Assembly (NCBI GenBank): GCA_023515745.1
Contig: JALECJ010000258.1
Coordinates: 252,501 to 316,500, forward strand
Direction: 5' to 3'
Source: Amoeboaphelidium protococcarum
Taxonomy: Eukaryota > Aphelidiomycota > Aphelidea
DNA: 64,000 nucleotides
The notes under the pieces were generated by a model that had not been told where the DNA came from, ran no database searches, and worked only from the letters and a program-made list of their open reading frames with translations. Below, piece after piece: positions 25,445 to 37,500 of the stretch (positions within the stretch are counted from its first letter, which is position 1; every line of letters begins with the position of its first letter). Both the position numbers and the translations under genes were made by a program.

Positions 25445-26084
25445 AAAAAATCTTTTAATCAGTTATCAACTGAGAGAAGTTAGTTTTTTGTTGTGTTAGA
25501 TCCGATATGGCTATTTTTCATTCACATCGCTGTTGCTACGATGCATCAGACCGATAGCTTTAACACAAACAGAATTAAAATTAATGCAAAGTATGCGTGG
25601 TATAATTTGGAAATAATTGATTCATAAATTTAGCTTTAGTTGTCTTTGTGGTAAAATCAGAATATGAAATATAACACGGCACATACGCCATTTGGTGCAC
25701 TGTAAAGTACGCGCTTAATGCAATACAGATGGCTAGACACTTGAAACAAATCTCAGCGATTCTCGATTACACAAATCGGTCACTCTTATAATGTGTGAGG
25801 CTCGTACTACTCAGCGCTCCAATCAGCAATATTGTGTACAACCAGATCTGCGTTACTATTCGCAGCATTTAGGCATATCGATGCGCGAATCACGATGCTC
25901 AACCTTGCCAATTGTTGATGGAATCGATTTCCCTCGCGTCTTCCTGACAACAACAATAGCTCGGATAAATAAATCCAATTCTCTTCCCACAGTAATTTTG
26001 AAGAAATTGCATCCTCCTCTCCTCGTAATTATAGATAAATATAAAGAGGTAAGATTATAAATGATTGTGGATAAAACAATAGTA
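25445..26084. other. Intergenic upstream of P4-ATPase
   Basis: About 640 bp of AT-rich promoter-type sequence. Short frames (for example 25791-26060 plus strand) have no recognisable motif. Confidence 0.45.
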
Positions 26085-26218
26085 GTGGCGCCTAGACGCG
26101 CGCCATGCTGAAACAAGCCAAGCCGTGTGACAGGCGCATCATCTTTCCCTCAGGGGATCAGTGAGGTGCGTGTGATCAGCGGCCGCGGCTTAGCGTTCAG
26201 TCACAAGACATGCGCCAC
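26085..26218. ncRNA. GC-rich foldable element, possible structured RNA
   Basis: Closed by GTGGCGC (26085-26091) and GCGCCAC (26212-26218), a perfect 7-bp stem. Nested inside are CTGAA (26108-26112) with TTCAG (26196-26200), AAGCC (26115-26119) with GGCTT (26187-26191), and CCG (26123-26125) with CGG (26180-26182); a CCCTCAGGGG hairpin sits near the tip. It is much richer in GC than its flanks and has no open frame. TTTT follows on either strand, as at a polymerase III end. On the minus strand the GGTGGCGC...TTGTGA segment recalls the SRP Alu domain (UGUNR), but I cannot find a clear S domain. Strand and family are unknown. Confidence 0.35.
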
Positions 26219-26415
26219 CGAAATTGTTTTATTCGCAGTGATTCGACCAACTTCCGTCTCTACATAATCCGTGTGTGTGTATATTGTGTTTGTGTAGAAG
26301 AAATCTCCGACTCCATATTCTACGTCATCAACTGGAAGCCTGCTTTATCTGAATACTCTCTACTTCTACCACTCTCTCTCTGACATTTTTTGGAATTATC
26401 TACAACTTTTGAATC

Positions 26416-27100
26416 ATGACTGGCTCTACTTCTGTTGAAAGTCCTGTATCATATCACAAGCATAACACTCATCATCAACATCACCACACGCATCATTTCC
26501 ATGAATATCATGGTCATTATCATAATTAACATCATCATCCTGTAAGTTTTATTTTGTATAATATTGTTGTATCATGTAATGTATTCAAGTTATATGTGTG
26601 TGTAGATTGTTCAATTTAACCTCGCCAAGAATCACGTCATCGTCCTTCCCTCAAAAAAGTCTCTTAAAAAGTCCTGTCGCGGCCATGGAGAAGGCGTTAA
26701 TGACGATGGATATAAACGGCAAGAGTCTTATGCCTCTAACAGTTCCTCTTCGTCACAGTCCTCTTCTTTCCTATCTACGTCTGCGGTAGACTCTTTTGGT
26801 GGCAACTAATCTGATTCTGGAGAATCTGCTTCAAGTTTTGGTGCCCGGCCTCACTCTATTTTGAAGAGTCGCGATAATCCTCACGCTGATGTCGAACGCG
26901 ACAATATTGCCAAACGTATCACAATCAACGTCAGGCGTGGTGAGGTGGAATTGCGTCAGCATGAGAATCTCCTTGACAGTCCTCTATCCTCTGATGAGGA
27001 AGAGTTGATCACAGATTTTAATCAGATCTTGCACTTGAAGCCTAAGAAAAATAGGAACAAGAATAATAGTAATACATAGAAACGTCAGCAATAAAAATGA
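26416..27100 (+). CDS. His-rich small protein of unknown function, 206 aa, one intron
   Basis: Exon 1 is 26416-26541 (42 codons), the intron 26542-26605 (64 nt, GTAAGT...TGTGTAG), and exon 2 26606-27100 ending in TGA. Residues 14-41 contain about 15 histidines in HH, HHH and HGH patterns, followed by a Ser-rich middle and a charged C-terminal half with HSILKSRD, KRITINVRRGEVELRQHE and a Lys/Asn-rich tail. No signal peptide or membrane segment is seen. Clean splice sites, matching phase and loss of the frame without splicing support a real gene. Metal binding by the His tract is only a guess. Family not recognised. Confidence 0.65.
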
Positions 27101-27152
27101 ATTCACCTGTAAATTATAAAAATTGAAGTAATATTATAGCGTATCAACCTAG

Positions 27153-29453
27153 TCACTTTCGATCTTTCGCTGCTTTGCCGTCTACATTAGCAGATTTAGC
27201 TGGGACGGAACCCACTTTACGAAGTTTCTCCTTGCCCACAACTTCAGCAAAGCGCTTGTCATACCAGTCGCTGGCTTTGAGAACTCTCTTGCGTTCGGCA
27301 TCACTACAGTTCTTCAGGTATATCTTTACAGCTCGCGAACAGACATCGGTGCACTATTTAATCATTCCCTCAGTAAGATAGTTGTCACAGAGCTTAGTGA
27401 AGAAATGGATATCCAACAGCAGCTGATGCAGACCAGTGTATCCAATGTCTCTACTCTGACCATTCTCTTTTACCCAATTCCTATCGTCACTGAGATCATT
27501 CACCAAAATTGTCAAAATTGCAGTCATTAGAAACTTCTTGTCGATAAAGCACACTAAATCAAAGGCAGATTTGGCGACATTGAACTAACCAATTACACTC
27601 TCAATCTCATCATCAGCTGCCTGTAATGTTTTCACTAATCTTATCATTTAATCATTGGGAATCAGTTACTCTATTACAGGATACGCGTCACCAGCGTAGC
27701 TCATACAAATAGCAGATGGATTAACACTGTCACCGAGACCACCGAGACAGCCGACACCAAAGCACCAGGTTGATTTCACTAATTCACGTTCATACAGACT
27801 GCAAGTCAAATCTGTGGCAATCTCACACATTGCCAGCAATTTATCCTGAGTTTTTACAAATTTATCAATTTCTCTGTTAAATCCAAGAGAAATATAAGAT
27901 TCATAATGCGACAATGGAGATGCTTTTACACCAAGAACGCGATTAACTTCAGTCGATAACACACTGCACTATTTGGACAGTACTTTATGCAGTAGCGGAA
28001 ACAGATGTCTGTACAAATACTGCATACTAATCAGTATATTAAGTCTCTGCTTGAAAGTAACAAATCGATCCTTAAGAGAATCCATCAACTATCTAGAATA
28101 GTGATGTATCATCTACTGCAACTGATCGATAACCTCCTTAAAATACATTCCACCAAAGATTATTCCAGACTACTCATCACTTATAAACGGGCACAAATCT
28201 ATAAATATTGCTTCAACAAGAGTCCTCATACAGCTTTAGGCGGACGAAACAACTGCAGCACCGACCAACTTGCTTTTCTCGTGTTAAGAAATGCCTCCTT
28301 ACTCAGAAGTGTCTATTATCTCAACATTCATCTCGGATACTCCCACTAACTAATTAAAGTCATCTTCAGCCAACTTGGCAGACAATTAAGCTTACTTAGC
28401 TCCGGAATACACCTCTAAAAGCTGTTAAACATCTTGCTTCAAACCATACACATCTGTCTAGCGAAGAAATATTGCGCCAATATCAAATCCACCATCTTTC
28501 ATGATCTAAACACCTTCATCAATGTATGTGAGACAATTCAATACCATTCGAAAATCATGAAATTCTCCATCACTCTACTATCGTTATTTTTAATTAAACA
28601 CCAAAGATCTGAATTTGTTCAAAAACCATTAAATCTCATCCTGAATCCATCCAAATATAGTAAGAGTTGATTACTAACTTACGAACAGGCGCATAGATTC
28701 TCCAACCACTCTACTGAGCAGAGTAAAAAACACAAAACATTAATCGTGAACATACGCTTCAACATCATTCTCAAATGATATCATACGGAGCTTAGTGTGC
28801 ATAGATTCCTACTAGTTCTACAGGTACAGTACTTGAGCTCGATGCGCATATCCAGGCCCTAATCTGACAAGTGCATCAATATTCATCTGCTTCAATAACA
28901 GCTTACCAATAAAATCTTTTCTACTCTTCAGAACCAACTGTACATCTCTAACCATATCTTCACCATAAAAATCTTCAATAAACTTGGATCCAACATTTTA
29001 ATACACAGTCTCACCGCGCTTTAGACAGTCAACAGCATCCTTGAATTCCCGGTGAGCAATCAGAACATCCAACTCATCAACCATCTCCTAAACAAGCCAC
29101 TCCACTTCAGGACTGAAACATTCTTTGTTTTCTTTCCGTTTAGAGGCCATTAACTAAGACTGGTGTTGATCATCACTGGACGGATTGCCGTTCGATGCTG
29201 AGACTTCTCCTAATGTCAGCCTCTGACTTGGGTCCAGTTTCAATAAACCAAAATCAACATTTAAACTCGACTTGATACCTGCCAGATCTCCAACGCACTA
29301 ATTAACAAGACTAACAAACTGAACAACTTCAGAGTGATGACTAGATATCTCAGATTGTAAGTCATAACCAAGATTAGCCTTCTTGTCTTTCAACTGCTAC
29401 AGAGTACTCTTCACCCATTGCACAGATTTCCCTTCATATACTTGTGTTGACAT
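27153..29453 (-). CDS. EXO84: Exocyst subunit Exo84-like, 766 aa
   Basis: One frame of 767 codons, ATG 29453 to TGA 27153-27155 (a second in-frame TGA follows). The N-terminus starts with a coiled Vps51/Exo84/COG-type helix (VKSTLQQLKDKKANLGYDLQ). The family signature is EVEWLVQEMVDELDVLIAHR followed by EFKDAVDCLKRGE, which opens the PH-like/cullin-repeat part of Exo84. The rest is helical, as in the CATCHR tethers. The exocyst tethers secretory vesicles to the plasma membrane. At 28693-28652 a GTAAGT...CAG stretch of 42 nt could be an in-frame intron, so the product may be 14 residues shorter. Assignment rests on the signature and length. Confidence 0.75.
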
Positions 29454-30154
29454 TAATATTTCTTTATTCAGTTGTTTTACTAATAAAAATAAAGACAGAA
29501 TTAAAATAAATGTAATGTATTGTACCTGAGTTTAAAGCCAATTACAGTACAAAATGCAGACAAAAAACGAATGAAACGCGCCAGATCAAAAGCAGAGGAA
29601 CGAAAAGAGATTGAAATGAGAAACGGTCTCAGTTTGGCGTCAAATGAACCTACTATAGATAGATCTTCATATATACAGAAGAATGTTTTCTTATAAAGGG
29701 GGAAGCCAGTCAAAGTTCGATAAATGCCATGCATCTGGTGACACTTGTGTTCAATCGATATATGATATGGTTAACGATGGTATCATTGGTTAAAAATGGA
29801 TTGAGTCTTTGATTTCACGCCTGGTTAGGTGACATAAATTTACATTGAAAACCCCAATTGAATTTTGAAATTTGAGACATCGAAAAAGTCGCCTGTCATA
29901 TTTAAGGCCATCTTTTATTAATGAAGTTTCAAAGATTTACTGACAATGACATATCTTTTAATTTTTTTAAACGACAAAGCTTATTAAAGTAAGCAACTCT
30001 ATTAACCAACACTTTACTGTTATAAGACTCGCGTTGATCAAGTCACAGTTGTAGTGAGAACAAGCTTGATACAACTGATGCTCAGCGCGATTCTTTCCCG
30101 TTTTGTTTCAATAAAAGACACGGTCGTGACTTCAAGCATACAGTAGCTCATATA
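29454..30154. other. Intergenic between divergent Exo84 and PIF1-like genes
   Basis: About 700 bp. The last 110 bp (from about 30042) are in frame with the PIF1-like protein with no TGA, so its N-terminus may extend upstream through an intron. Otherwise nothing is recognised. Confidence 0.45.
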
Positions 30155-32083
30155 ATGTTGGCTGCTGTTTTGAAAAGGGAAACTGGGGCAATATCAAGTA
30201 AAACTAATATTATTGCGTAGAATGCTGCTAAATAAGTATTTGAATTCAATGCCAAGTAGAAGTCAGTCTACGAAAGAATTTAACGTGGCGAATCGCTAGT
30301 ACTGCTGGGCCAAGCCGGGAGTGGAAAGTCGCTGCTGATCAAGAAGTGTATGTAAAGCATTGAGGGTTGTCGCGTCATTTGTCCTACTGGTATATCCGCT
30401 GTAAATTTAATGTCTCCCCCTAATGAGAGCGAAGGATCATGTGTGGGAGATAGAGTCTAAACAATTCACGCTTTTGCTAACATACCTCCACAGCTGTCGG
30501 TGTTGCCAGTATGTTACAAGTCTCGCGCTGAGAGAACTCATGAATTGCGACAGGTGGCCCGCAATCTCTACCATCAGAATAAGATTTATAAACACGTAAT
30601 GAAGAGGGTAAGAGAGACTAAACTGCTTATCGTGGACGAGGTTGGTATGGTGCATCCAGACACTTTAGATATCCTTGATCATTATATGCGATACGCTAAG
30701 CGTCAGTCTACTAAGCCTTTTGGTGGTGTCCAGGTTGTACTCTCTGGTGATCTTTTATAGTTACCACCAGTTGTAAGGTAGCCTCTACATACTTCGTCTG
30801 TTAAATTTGAAGCGGATCAAGAGACAAGAGATGTGCTTCTGAATGGCGATATGGACCAGATTATGCAATTCAACGCGTCCACTCAACAAGAATTATAGTA
30901 ACAAGCTCAATAAGGGAAATCTGAAGTTGCAGAGTTATAATAAAGCTTCTGCTTTGAGTCTACGGCGTGGAAGAGATTGGGAATTCATACGCTGCAGTAG
31001 AATATGCGCACAGATTAGTTGTTGTTTCATCAACTTTTAAATTACTTGCGCTCAGCTAAATACGAAAATCTGGGTGATTGTGACATATATCCGGTAGTCG
31101 ATAGTATACTGCATGCATTACAGACGCCTTTATGGAAGCGGCGGTCTATGCCTTTATTCAATATTCTGTCCAGTGATTAATGTAAATCATTGGCTGAACT
31201 TTTGCCGTTTGTCAAATAGCACAGCGTAGTGGACGCTGGTGATGATGGTTCAGCGTAGCTAAAGCGATATAGATTTGTGGACGATTTGATTAAATTTGAC
31301 AAGGCTATTGCGCACAGAGATAAGTAACGATTCTCCCCTCATTAGATCCAACATGTTTATCCACTCAATTCTGAAGCCGACAGCTGGAATAACAAAATGC
31401 TGGCTGACAACACGGTACATAGTGGTGATATTTGCCGATTGGAAGCTCTTCATGAACTGCGTCAGTAGGATGGATCGCTTGTTAAGTGGCATGATGACTA
31501 GAATAAAGTTTAGAAATCAGGTTTAACTTTCAGCCTTCTGCCCGAAATTAGGCTGCGATTAGGTGCCAAAATTGTTTTAACTCGAAATTTGAACGTGAAT
31601 CAAGGCCTCGTGAATGGTGCAGTGGGTATAGTGAAAAGTATATAGTCAGATTGTATCCATGTATAACTTCAATGTCTTGGTGGATAGTTTGGCGGTGAAT
31701 GTGAGAGTAGTCATAGTAATAATATTGTGAAGTTGGAAAAAGTTTCTGAAGAGGAGCCGATTTAATGTAGTATCAATGGTCAGTTTATAAACGGCACGTT
31801 GATAAGACGGCAGTTCCCACTAAGATTAGCGTATGCCACTACAATTCACAAAGTTCAAGGTAAAAGCTTAGATTCATTGCACGTCTCTCTGCGAAATACA
31901 TTCGAGTGTGGGCAGGTGTACTGCGGTATTAGTCGGTGTACAAACTTACAGGGACTTTTGCTATCAGGTTACGATGATGTTATCGGCTACTCAAACACTG
32001 TGGTGAGAGATAAAATTTGGCAATCTATGCATCATCCCCGAATTATCAAGTATCAAGATTCTGTATACAAAACTTTTGATTGA
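30155..32083 (+). CDS. PIF1-family DNA helicase, 642 aa
   Basis: One frame of 643 codons, ATG 30155 to TGA 32081-32083. Superfamily 1B helicase motifs in order: NAKQKSVYERI (Q-motif-like region), Walker A GQAGSGKS (52-59), VICPTGISAVN, TIHAF, LLIVDEVGMV (about 160), VVLSGDLLQLPPV (the Gln of this motif is TAG 30758-30760), IQHVYPLNSEADSWN, then the C-terminal LRLAYATTIHKVQGKSLD and GQVYCGISRCTNLQGLLLSGY. PIF1 helicases unwind 5' to 3' at telomeres, G-quadruplexes and mitochondrial DNA. No Helitron Rep or retroelement domain accompanies it, so a host gene is more likely. The upstream frame is open to a TGA near 30039. Confidence 0.9.
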
Positions 32084-32169
32084 TGTATAAAATCCTATCA
32101 TTTTTTGTTATCATTTTTTTAAATGTATTCAAACGTGTTCTTATCGTGAAAAGTATAAATTACTACAGT

Positions 32170-32946
32170 ATGTCAAAGGTAATGCTGAACAGTCCCTATT
32201 ATCAACAGCAAATCGCGTGTAAATATGTCAGTGTGTGTAGATATTATGCCTTCATGGATATGGTCAAACTGCGGATCGCTTCAGGCGATAAGTGTCTGCC
32301 ATTCGGAAACAGTTGGCCAAATAGTAGAACTGTGTGATGGACTTTCTCTAAGCTCCACATGTTGTTACTGAACCTGAGGATGAATCTGTCGATCTAACAG
32401 AGGAAACGTTCTGTTGGTTTAGGAAATTGTAACACAATGATGGCACATGGGAATACTGTGGACTTGAGTAGAGCATTGAATTCATCAAGAATTATATAGC
32501 TGACAATGTAAGCATATCTTTAGCTTGATTATGATCTAAATTATGCATCATATCATGAATAAAAAATGCAAATGTTGTAGGGACCATTTGACGGTGTATT
32601 TGGCTTTTCATAAGGTGCCATTCTAGTTGGGATACTGCTGGCTGAGCGCGTGATTGAAGTCAAATTCGCTGTACTTGTGGCTGGATATAAATCTGCTCTG
32701 ACGCAGCATCGCTCTTTATTATCATCTAATGAGTGTATTGACTATCCTCCAACACTGCATGTATTCGGCTAGACAGATAGAGTGGTGGCATGTGAAGCTT
32801 CACGAGAGCTCAGCACAGCCTTCAAGTCACCTCAGATTCTGGAACACAGCGGCGGGCATCTCGTTCCGCAAGACTCTTTGAATAGGCGCGTCATCATTGA
32901 CTTTATTACTTCTCATTTAGGATCAACTTCTTAGGAATTAGAATGA
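32170..32946 (+). CDS. FSH1/OVCA2-type serine hydrolase, 213 aa, two introns
   Basis: Exons are 32170-32178, 32241-32507 and 32581-32946; introns are 62 nt and 73 nt, both GTAA...GTAG and phase 0. The product begins MSK then ILCLHGYGQTADRFR, the family N-terminus. The nucleophile elbow GPFDGVFGFSQGA has its Gln encoded by TAA 32611-32613; the acid lies in LHVFGQTDRVV and the His in EHSGGHLVP, giving a complete Ser-Asp-His triad. Length fits yeast Fsh1-3 and human OVCA2, small alpha/beta hydrolases. The physiological substrate is not defined for the family; esterase activity is expected. It starts 86 bp after the PIF1-like gene on the same strand. Confidence 0.92.
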
Positions 32947-33424
32947 AGATGAAGTTTTAGAGTGTACATTGAGTCCATGACATTTTTAATACATTATTTT
33001 TAATATTAGTTCGAAACATATGGCACTCATGCTGGTGAAGTAGTTGTTTCATCAGTAGAACCATGTTCTCTTTTAATCGTTGATCATCTTATTACGCGGT
33101 TACGCTAACGTGCGAGCGAATAAATTCAACCGGTCATCTATTCGCTCCAGTTACAACATCAAAATATACTTTAATTGGACCATCAACTTACTAAGTACTA
33201 GCTATAGTAATATTAAATGCAGCAACAACCGTACGTCTCATTCGTTAGACCGCGCAACATTGGGATCGGGTGAAATCAACCGCTTTCTGAACTTTAAGTT
33301 TCGCGTCGCGTTTAAAGTTGAAATTCGGCTGTTTGAAGTGCTTTTTGGGGAGAACGATTTACAGTGAAGACTTTCATATATCTATTGCTACTCATCTCAC
33401 TCATAACTTGCGCGAAAGATAAAA
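32947..33424. other. Intergenic, no gene recognised
   Basis: About 480 bp between two plus-strand genes, holding the hydrolase 3' flank and the epimerase promoter. A frame at 33080-33367 has no recognisable motif. Confidence 0.45.
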
Positions 33425-34420
33425 ATGCCGGGATTTGAACAGAAATCAGATAGAATCATCTTATCTACTTAGAATTCCTCTGCTGAGGTGTTGCTTTACG
33501 GTAATTTACATGTCCGACTTCTATCTCGCTCACTATGTCATGATGTTACTGTACAGTATGTAGGCGCTACCGTATTATCATGGAAGGTTGGTGGTGTTGA
33601 GCAGCTATTTTTGAGGTATTCTCTATCGTCCCATGTTGCAACATTCCGCTGACTTTAACTATTTTTAGTTAACTAATGTAGCAAAAAGGCAATTCTGGAT
33701 GGAAGTAAGGCTGTCAGAGGTGGAATTCCTATAGTGTTTCCTCAATTTGGACCTGGTGTACTGCCGCAGCATGGATTTGCGCGTAATCAGAATTTTAAAA
33801 TTATCTCCAGTTCTGATGGTAAAGATAGTGTTAGTGCAACGTTTGAATTGCAAAGTAATGCCGCCACCAGAGCTGTTTGGGATTACGAGTTTACTCTGCG
33901 TTACACCGTTACTTTGACTGATTCTTTGCTTAAAACTGTGCTACATGTGATTAATCCTGTGCATGTGTAAAAGACTTTCCAATTAACTTCACTGCTGCAT
34001 ACTTATTTTGATCTAGGTCAATAATTGATAGAGTAGGCACGCGTTGGTGGACTATCTGGTTGCCAGTACAAAGATAAAGTGAAGAATGGCCAATTGCTGA
34101 CACAAGACCAGTCCGACATTACTTTCAGTCAAGAGGTTGATAGAGTGTATGTGGATGGTGGTAAACGCGATTCTCTGACAATACATGTAGACAAGTCAAG
34201 TGTAGAGCCTCATATAATCATCCAGCCTTTCAATTTCAACGACGTTGTTGTGTGGAATCCGTGGGCGGACAAGGCGAAGGCAATGTCAGATTTTGATGAT
34301 CAAGAGTACAAGAGAATGGTCTGTGTCGAGGTTGGTACTGTTGATAAGCCAATTTAATTGTAGCCAGGATAGGAGTGGCTGGCTGGTCAAGTTCTGGTTG
34401 CTTAGAAGAAATCCAATTGA
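33425..34420 (+). CDS. Glucose-6-phosphate 1-epimerase (hexose-6-phosphate mutarotase), 288 aa, two introns
   Basis: Exons are 33425-33500, 33564-33615 and 33682-34420; introns are 63 nt and 66 nt. Splicing restores SAEVLLYGATVLSWKVGG, EQLFLS and DGSKAVRGGIPIVFPQFG, the aldose-1-epimerase-like signature of YMR099C. The catalytic His is in LPQHGFARN; the C-terminal half has DRVYVDGG, VVVWNPWADKAKAM and RMVCVEVGTV, the last carrying the expected catalytic Glu. The enzyme interconverts alpha and beta anomers of glucose 6-phosphate in the cytosol. The first intron contains no in-frame TGA and has a length divisible by three, so retention would add 21 residues inside the core fold. Confidence 0.93.
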
Positions 34421-34514
34421 CTATCTGCTGTATATGAGTTGAAGCTATCCAACTTATGATACTAAAAGCAGTGAAATGTTAAGTGGTGATATAAAAAATT
34501 TGTTGATCATTTCC

Positions 34515-37500
34515 TCACTTTTATTCTGCATTTTGATCTCTGCCAGCATCCTATTACTACTACTATTATTATACCTGTTATTCCTTATTCTATTCTTTCT
34601 CTTCTACTACCACTTCTTCCTCTTTATCATTTTAGAGTTAACTCTACTGACTAGCTTCATCTTTGCCTGTAAGAGTCTCTGCGGTAGTTTCTTGACCTTC
34701 CTTTATATTGTCCACCTGGTGATCATCAACACTATCCGGGGTAGCTGCAACTTCCACCTCCTGTGAACTATTCACCTGATCACCGACATCTTCCTCATCC
34801 TGACTTGCATCATCATTCAGGGCATCGAATATGTTTGCCGAAGATGACGTGCTCTCCTCCATCTCCTGGGATGATGATACAGACTTCGGGAGGCTACTCT
34901 GTGACTCTGACATTGGCAAATCTCTACTGCCACTACTACTGAATCCTCTTTACTTTGGGCGACCAGATCTGGCGGTGTTCAAGTTATCATGGCTATAAGA
35001 TCCACCAGTGGCCCCTTGGCTACCAAATGATGATGCGGATGACGAAGTGGCCGACTTCTAATTGGATACAACATTCCGTCCATTAGACATGACTCTCTTT
35101 GGCGGATCTAATCTACGAGGTGCAACTGGGGGTAAACCTTTCTACTTTTAAGCCTATTCCTCCGCAAGTCTTCTCGCCTGATCCAACTTCATCGGACCAG
35201 TTGCAATGAGATTGGCATCGCTTCTCTACTACCACTTTCTCTACCGCAGTTCGATAACATCCTGAATCTTGAACCTGACGCGCATCGAAATTTTCAAATC
35301 TTTACTCAGCGCAGAGAGCCTAGAGAAAATCTCATCGATATAGCCCTTGGCATCCTGTTGATCAATCTTCTCTCCCACGGTGATCATTAAATCACACAAA
35401 CTCTCCGCCTCCTCTTCCTCCATATTCTTCATATTCTCATCGGATAGAGAGCTCTTGAAAATCCTGTAAATAATGGCATGACTCAAAATACCAGCCTTGA
35501 AGAGCTGACCAAAGAACTTGACATTACCCAAGTATCTGCGCTTCTGCTTACGTCTTTCATTCTCAATCTCTGCCACTTTAGCTAGGTCCTCCTTGGACAT
35601 TTCATCAGTCACATTCAGAGCTTCAGCATTGGCCCATTTAGTTCTCTCCTCAAAACTGGACTGACATTAAGCCAGCAGAAGCTTTCTGAACAGAATGTTG
35701 ATTGTGATATTGTTCAAATCAAAATCCGGGTCATCCTACTTCAAAGCATCATAATAAGACTGAGGGAATTCCTTGAGATTTCTCCACAACTTCAGACAGA
35801 GTTGAGCATACATTTCGCTAAATTTCCACTCGTCTGTAGCCTTGTCAAATATAAGTTGGATCATATCTTTCAACATGTCTGCATTCTCCAGAGGAAGCAA
35901 TACCATTTTATCTGATATCTGCGTAAACTTTTCCACGGTGAGCTTATTCAAGAAACTTCTCACCTGCCTCTTCATCTTCTCATTTGCTTCCATCTGTCCA
36001 GGCGCTGCCAGAGCTGAAGGCATCCATCTATCCTCAGTCTGATTCAAAATAGAGATGTCAGGCTATTGATTCTTGGCAGATCTTCTATCGGATTTGCTCT
36101 ACTTGAATGAGCCAAAAGCATGACTAGATCTTCTTTATTATTGCGTTGGAGCATTACCACCAGCTTTAACATTCAATCCAGGTGGGAGGCCAGGCGGAGG
36201 GGCTTTGCCAGAAGTTTGTCTCTATACACCGCTGTACCTCGAGCCCTTCATAGATGACGGCATAATATCAGTATGTCTTCCAGCCAGTGGACGGCCGTGA
36301 TCAGCACTACCTCTCTGCTTTGACTGTCTTCTCTAGCCAGGAGCATCTTCACCCAGAATAGCCTCCATAGACGGTAAATCGGCAGGACGCTCCTTAAACT
36401 GATCCCTCAATGACAGCAAAAAGTCGATAGTGTATACTCTCTTACCATCCTACGTGACAGTGTGACCGTGCTCTTCAAGAGATTCTGGCTCCTCGCCCTC
36501 TTCAAGTGGACTGGAAACTGCATTGACATTCTGCTTTTACTCAACTTTACCAGCGTCCAAAACTTCAACTTCATCTTCTTGCTCTTTACCTTATAAGTGA
36601 CTATCCTTTGCATTCTCGGATACAGCTGGCTTAATGTCAAGAGAACCAGAAGCATTCTTCTGTTCAACCGTAGGCTTTTAAGACTCTGGCTAAGCTTATT
36701 ACTATTTAACCTCAATAGTCTTGTTAACCGGAGGCTCTTCTACGACTGCCTTACTGTCAGCAGTATCGGCTTCCTTTTCCTATTTACTCTCCTAAGTTTA
36801 TGATTAAGACTTCACAGCTTCGCTAGCTGGAGCAATTTGCTGATCTACTGGATTTTCAACTACTTTCTCAGATATTGTCGGAGCAGGAGATTCATTGACG
36901 GCTGCAGGCTCTTTAACGTCAGCTTTCTAATCATGTGAATCTTATTGTGCGGCTTTCTGACTATCAGTAGAAGACAAAGCCTAAGAAGCATCATCAACTA
37001 CTTTCTAGCCGACTTCTGCAGCACCAGCATCAGCCTGCTTAATCTCCACTTTGCTGTCTTTGACTTCATCATTAGACTTTTCCTACTAAGCTTCATCCCC
37101 TGCAGGTGGCTAATCTTTCTTCACCTACTTTGCAGGCAGCTTGATTTCTTGACCAGTATTAGGATCGACTAGGCGGAAAACCTTCTTCTTAGTAGATGCT
37201 CTAACAAAATCTGTGGAGCTCAAATTGCCAAATGATCCAACCTTAGATGGAGTTTATGATACTGGAGCACCAGCCACTGAAGACGACGCGCTCGTTGCAC
37301 CAACACCGCCAACACTTGACGTAGACTATTATCCAAATACAGGAGGCTTTCCTTATGTTAATGCCGATTACGCAACGGACAAATTGAGCTATGAAGGATT
37401 CTGCGAACCTGAGACAGAAGACACCGTAGATACATTAGATGACGCAGCGCTCTGTTATGATAACTGCTATTGCAGTGGTGGAGGCACCATTGCATCGCCA

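Noticed and set aside
33421-33445. tRNA T-loop-like sequence GGGATTTGAAC
   Set aside because: It is the start of the epimerase coding sequence (ATG CCG GGA TTT GAA); no acceptor or anticodon stem fits. No tRNA was found in the window.
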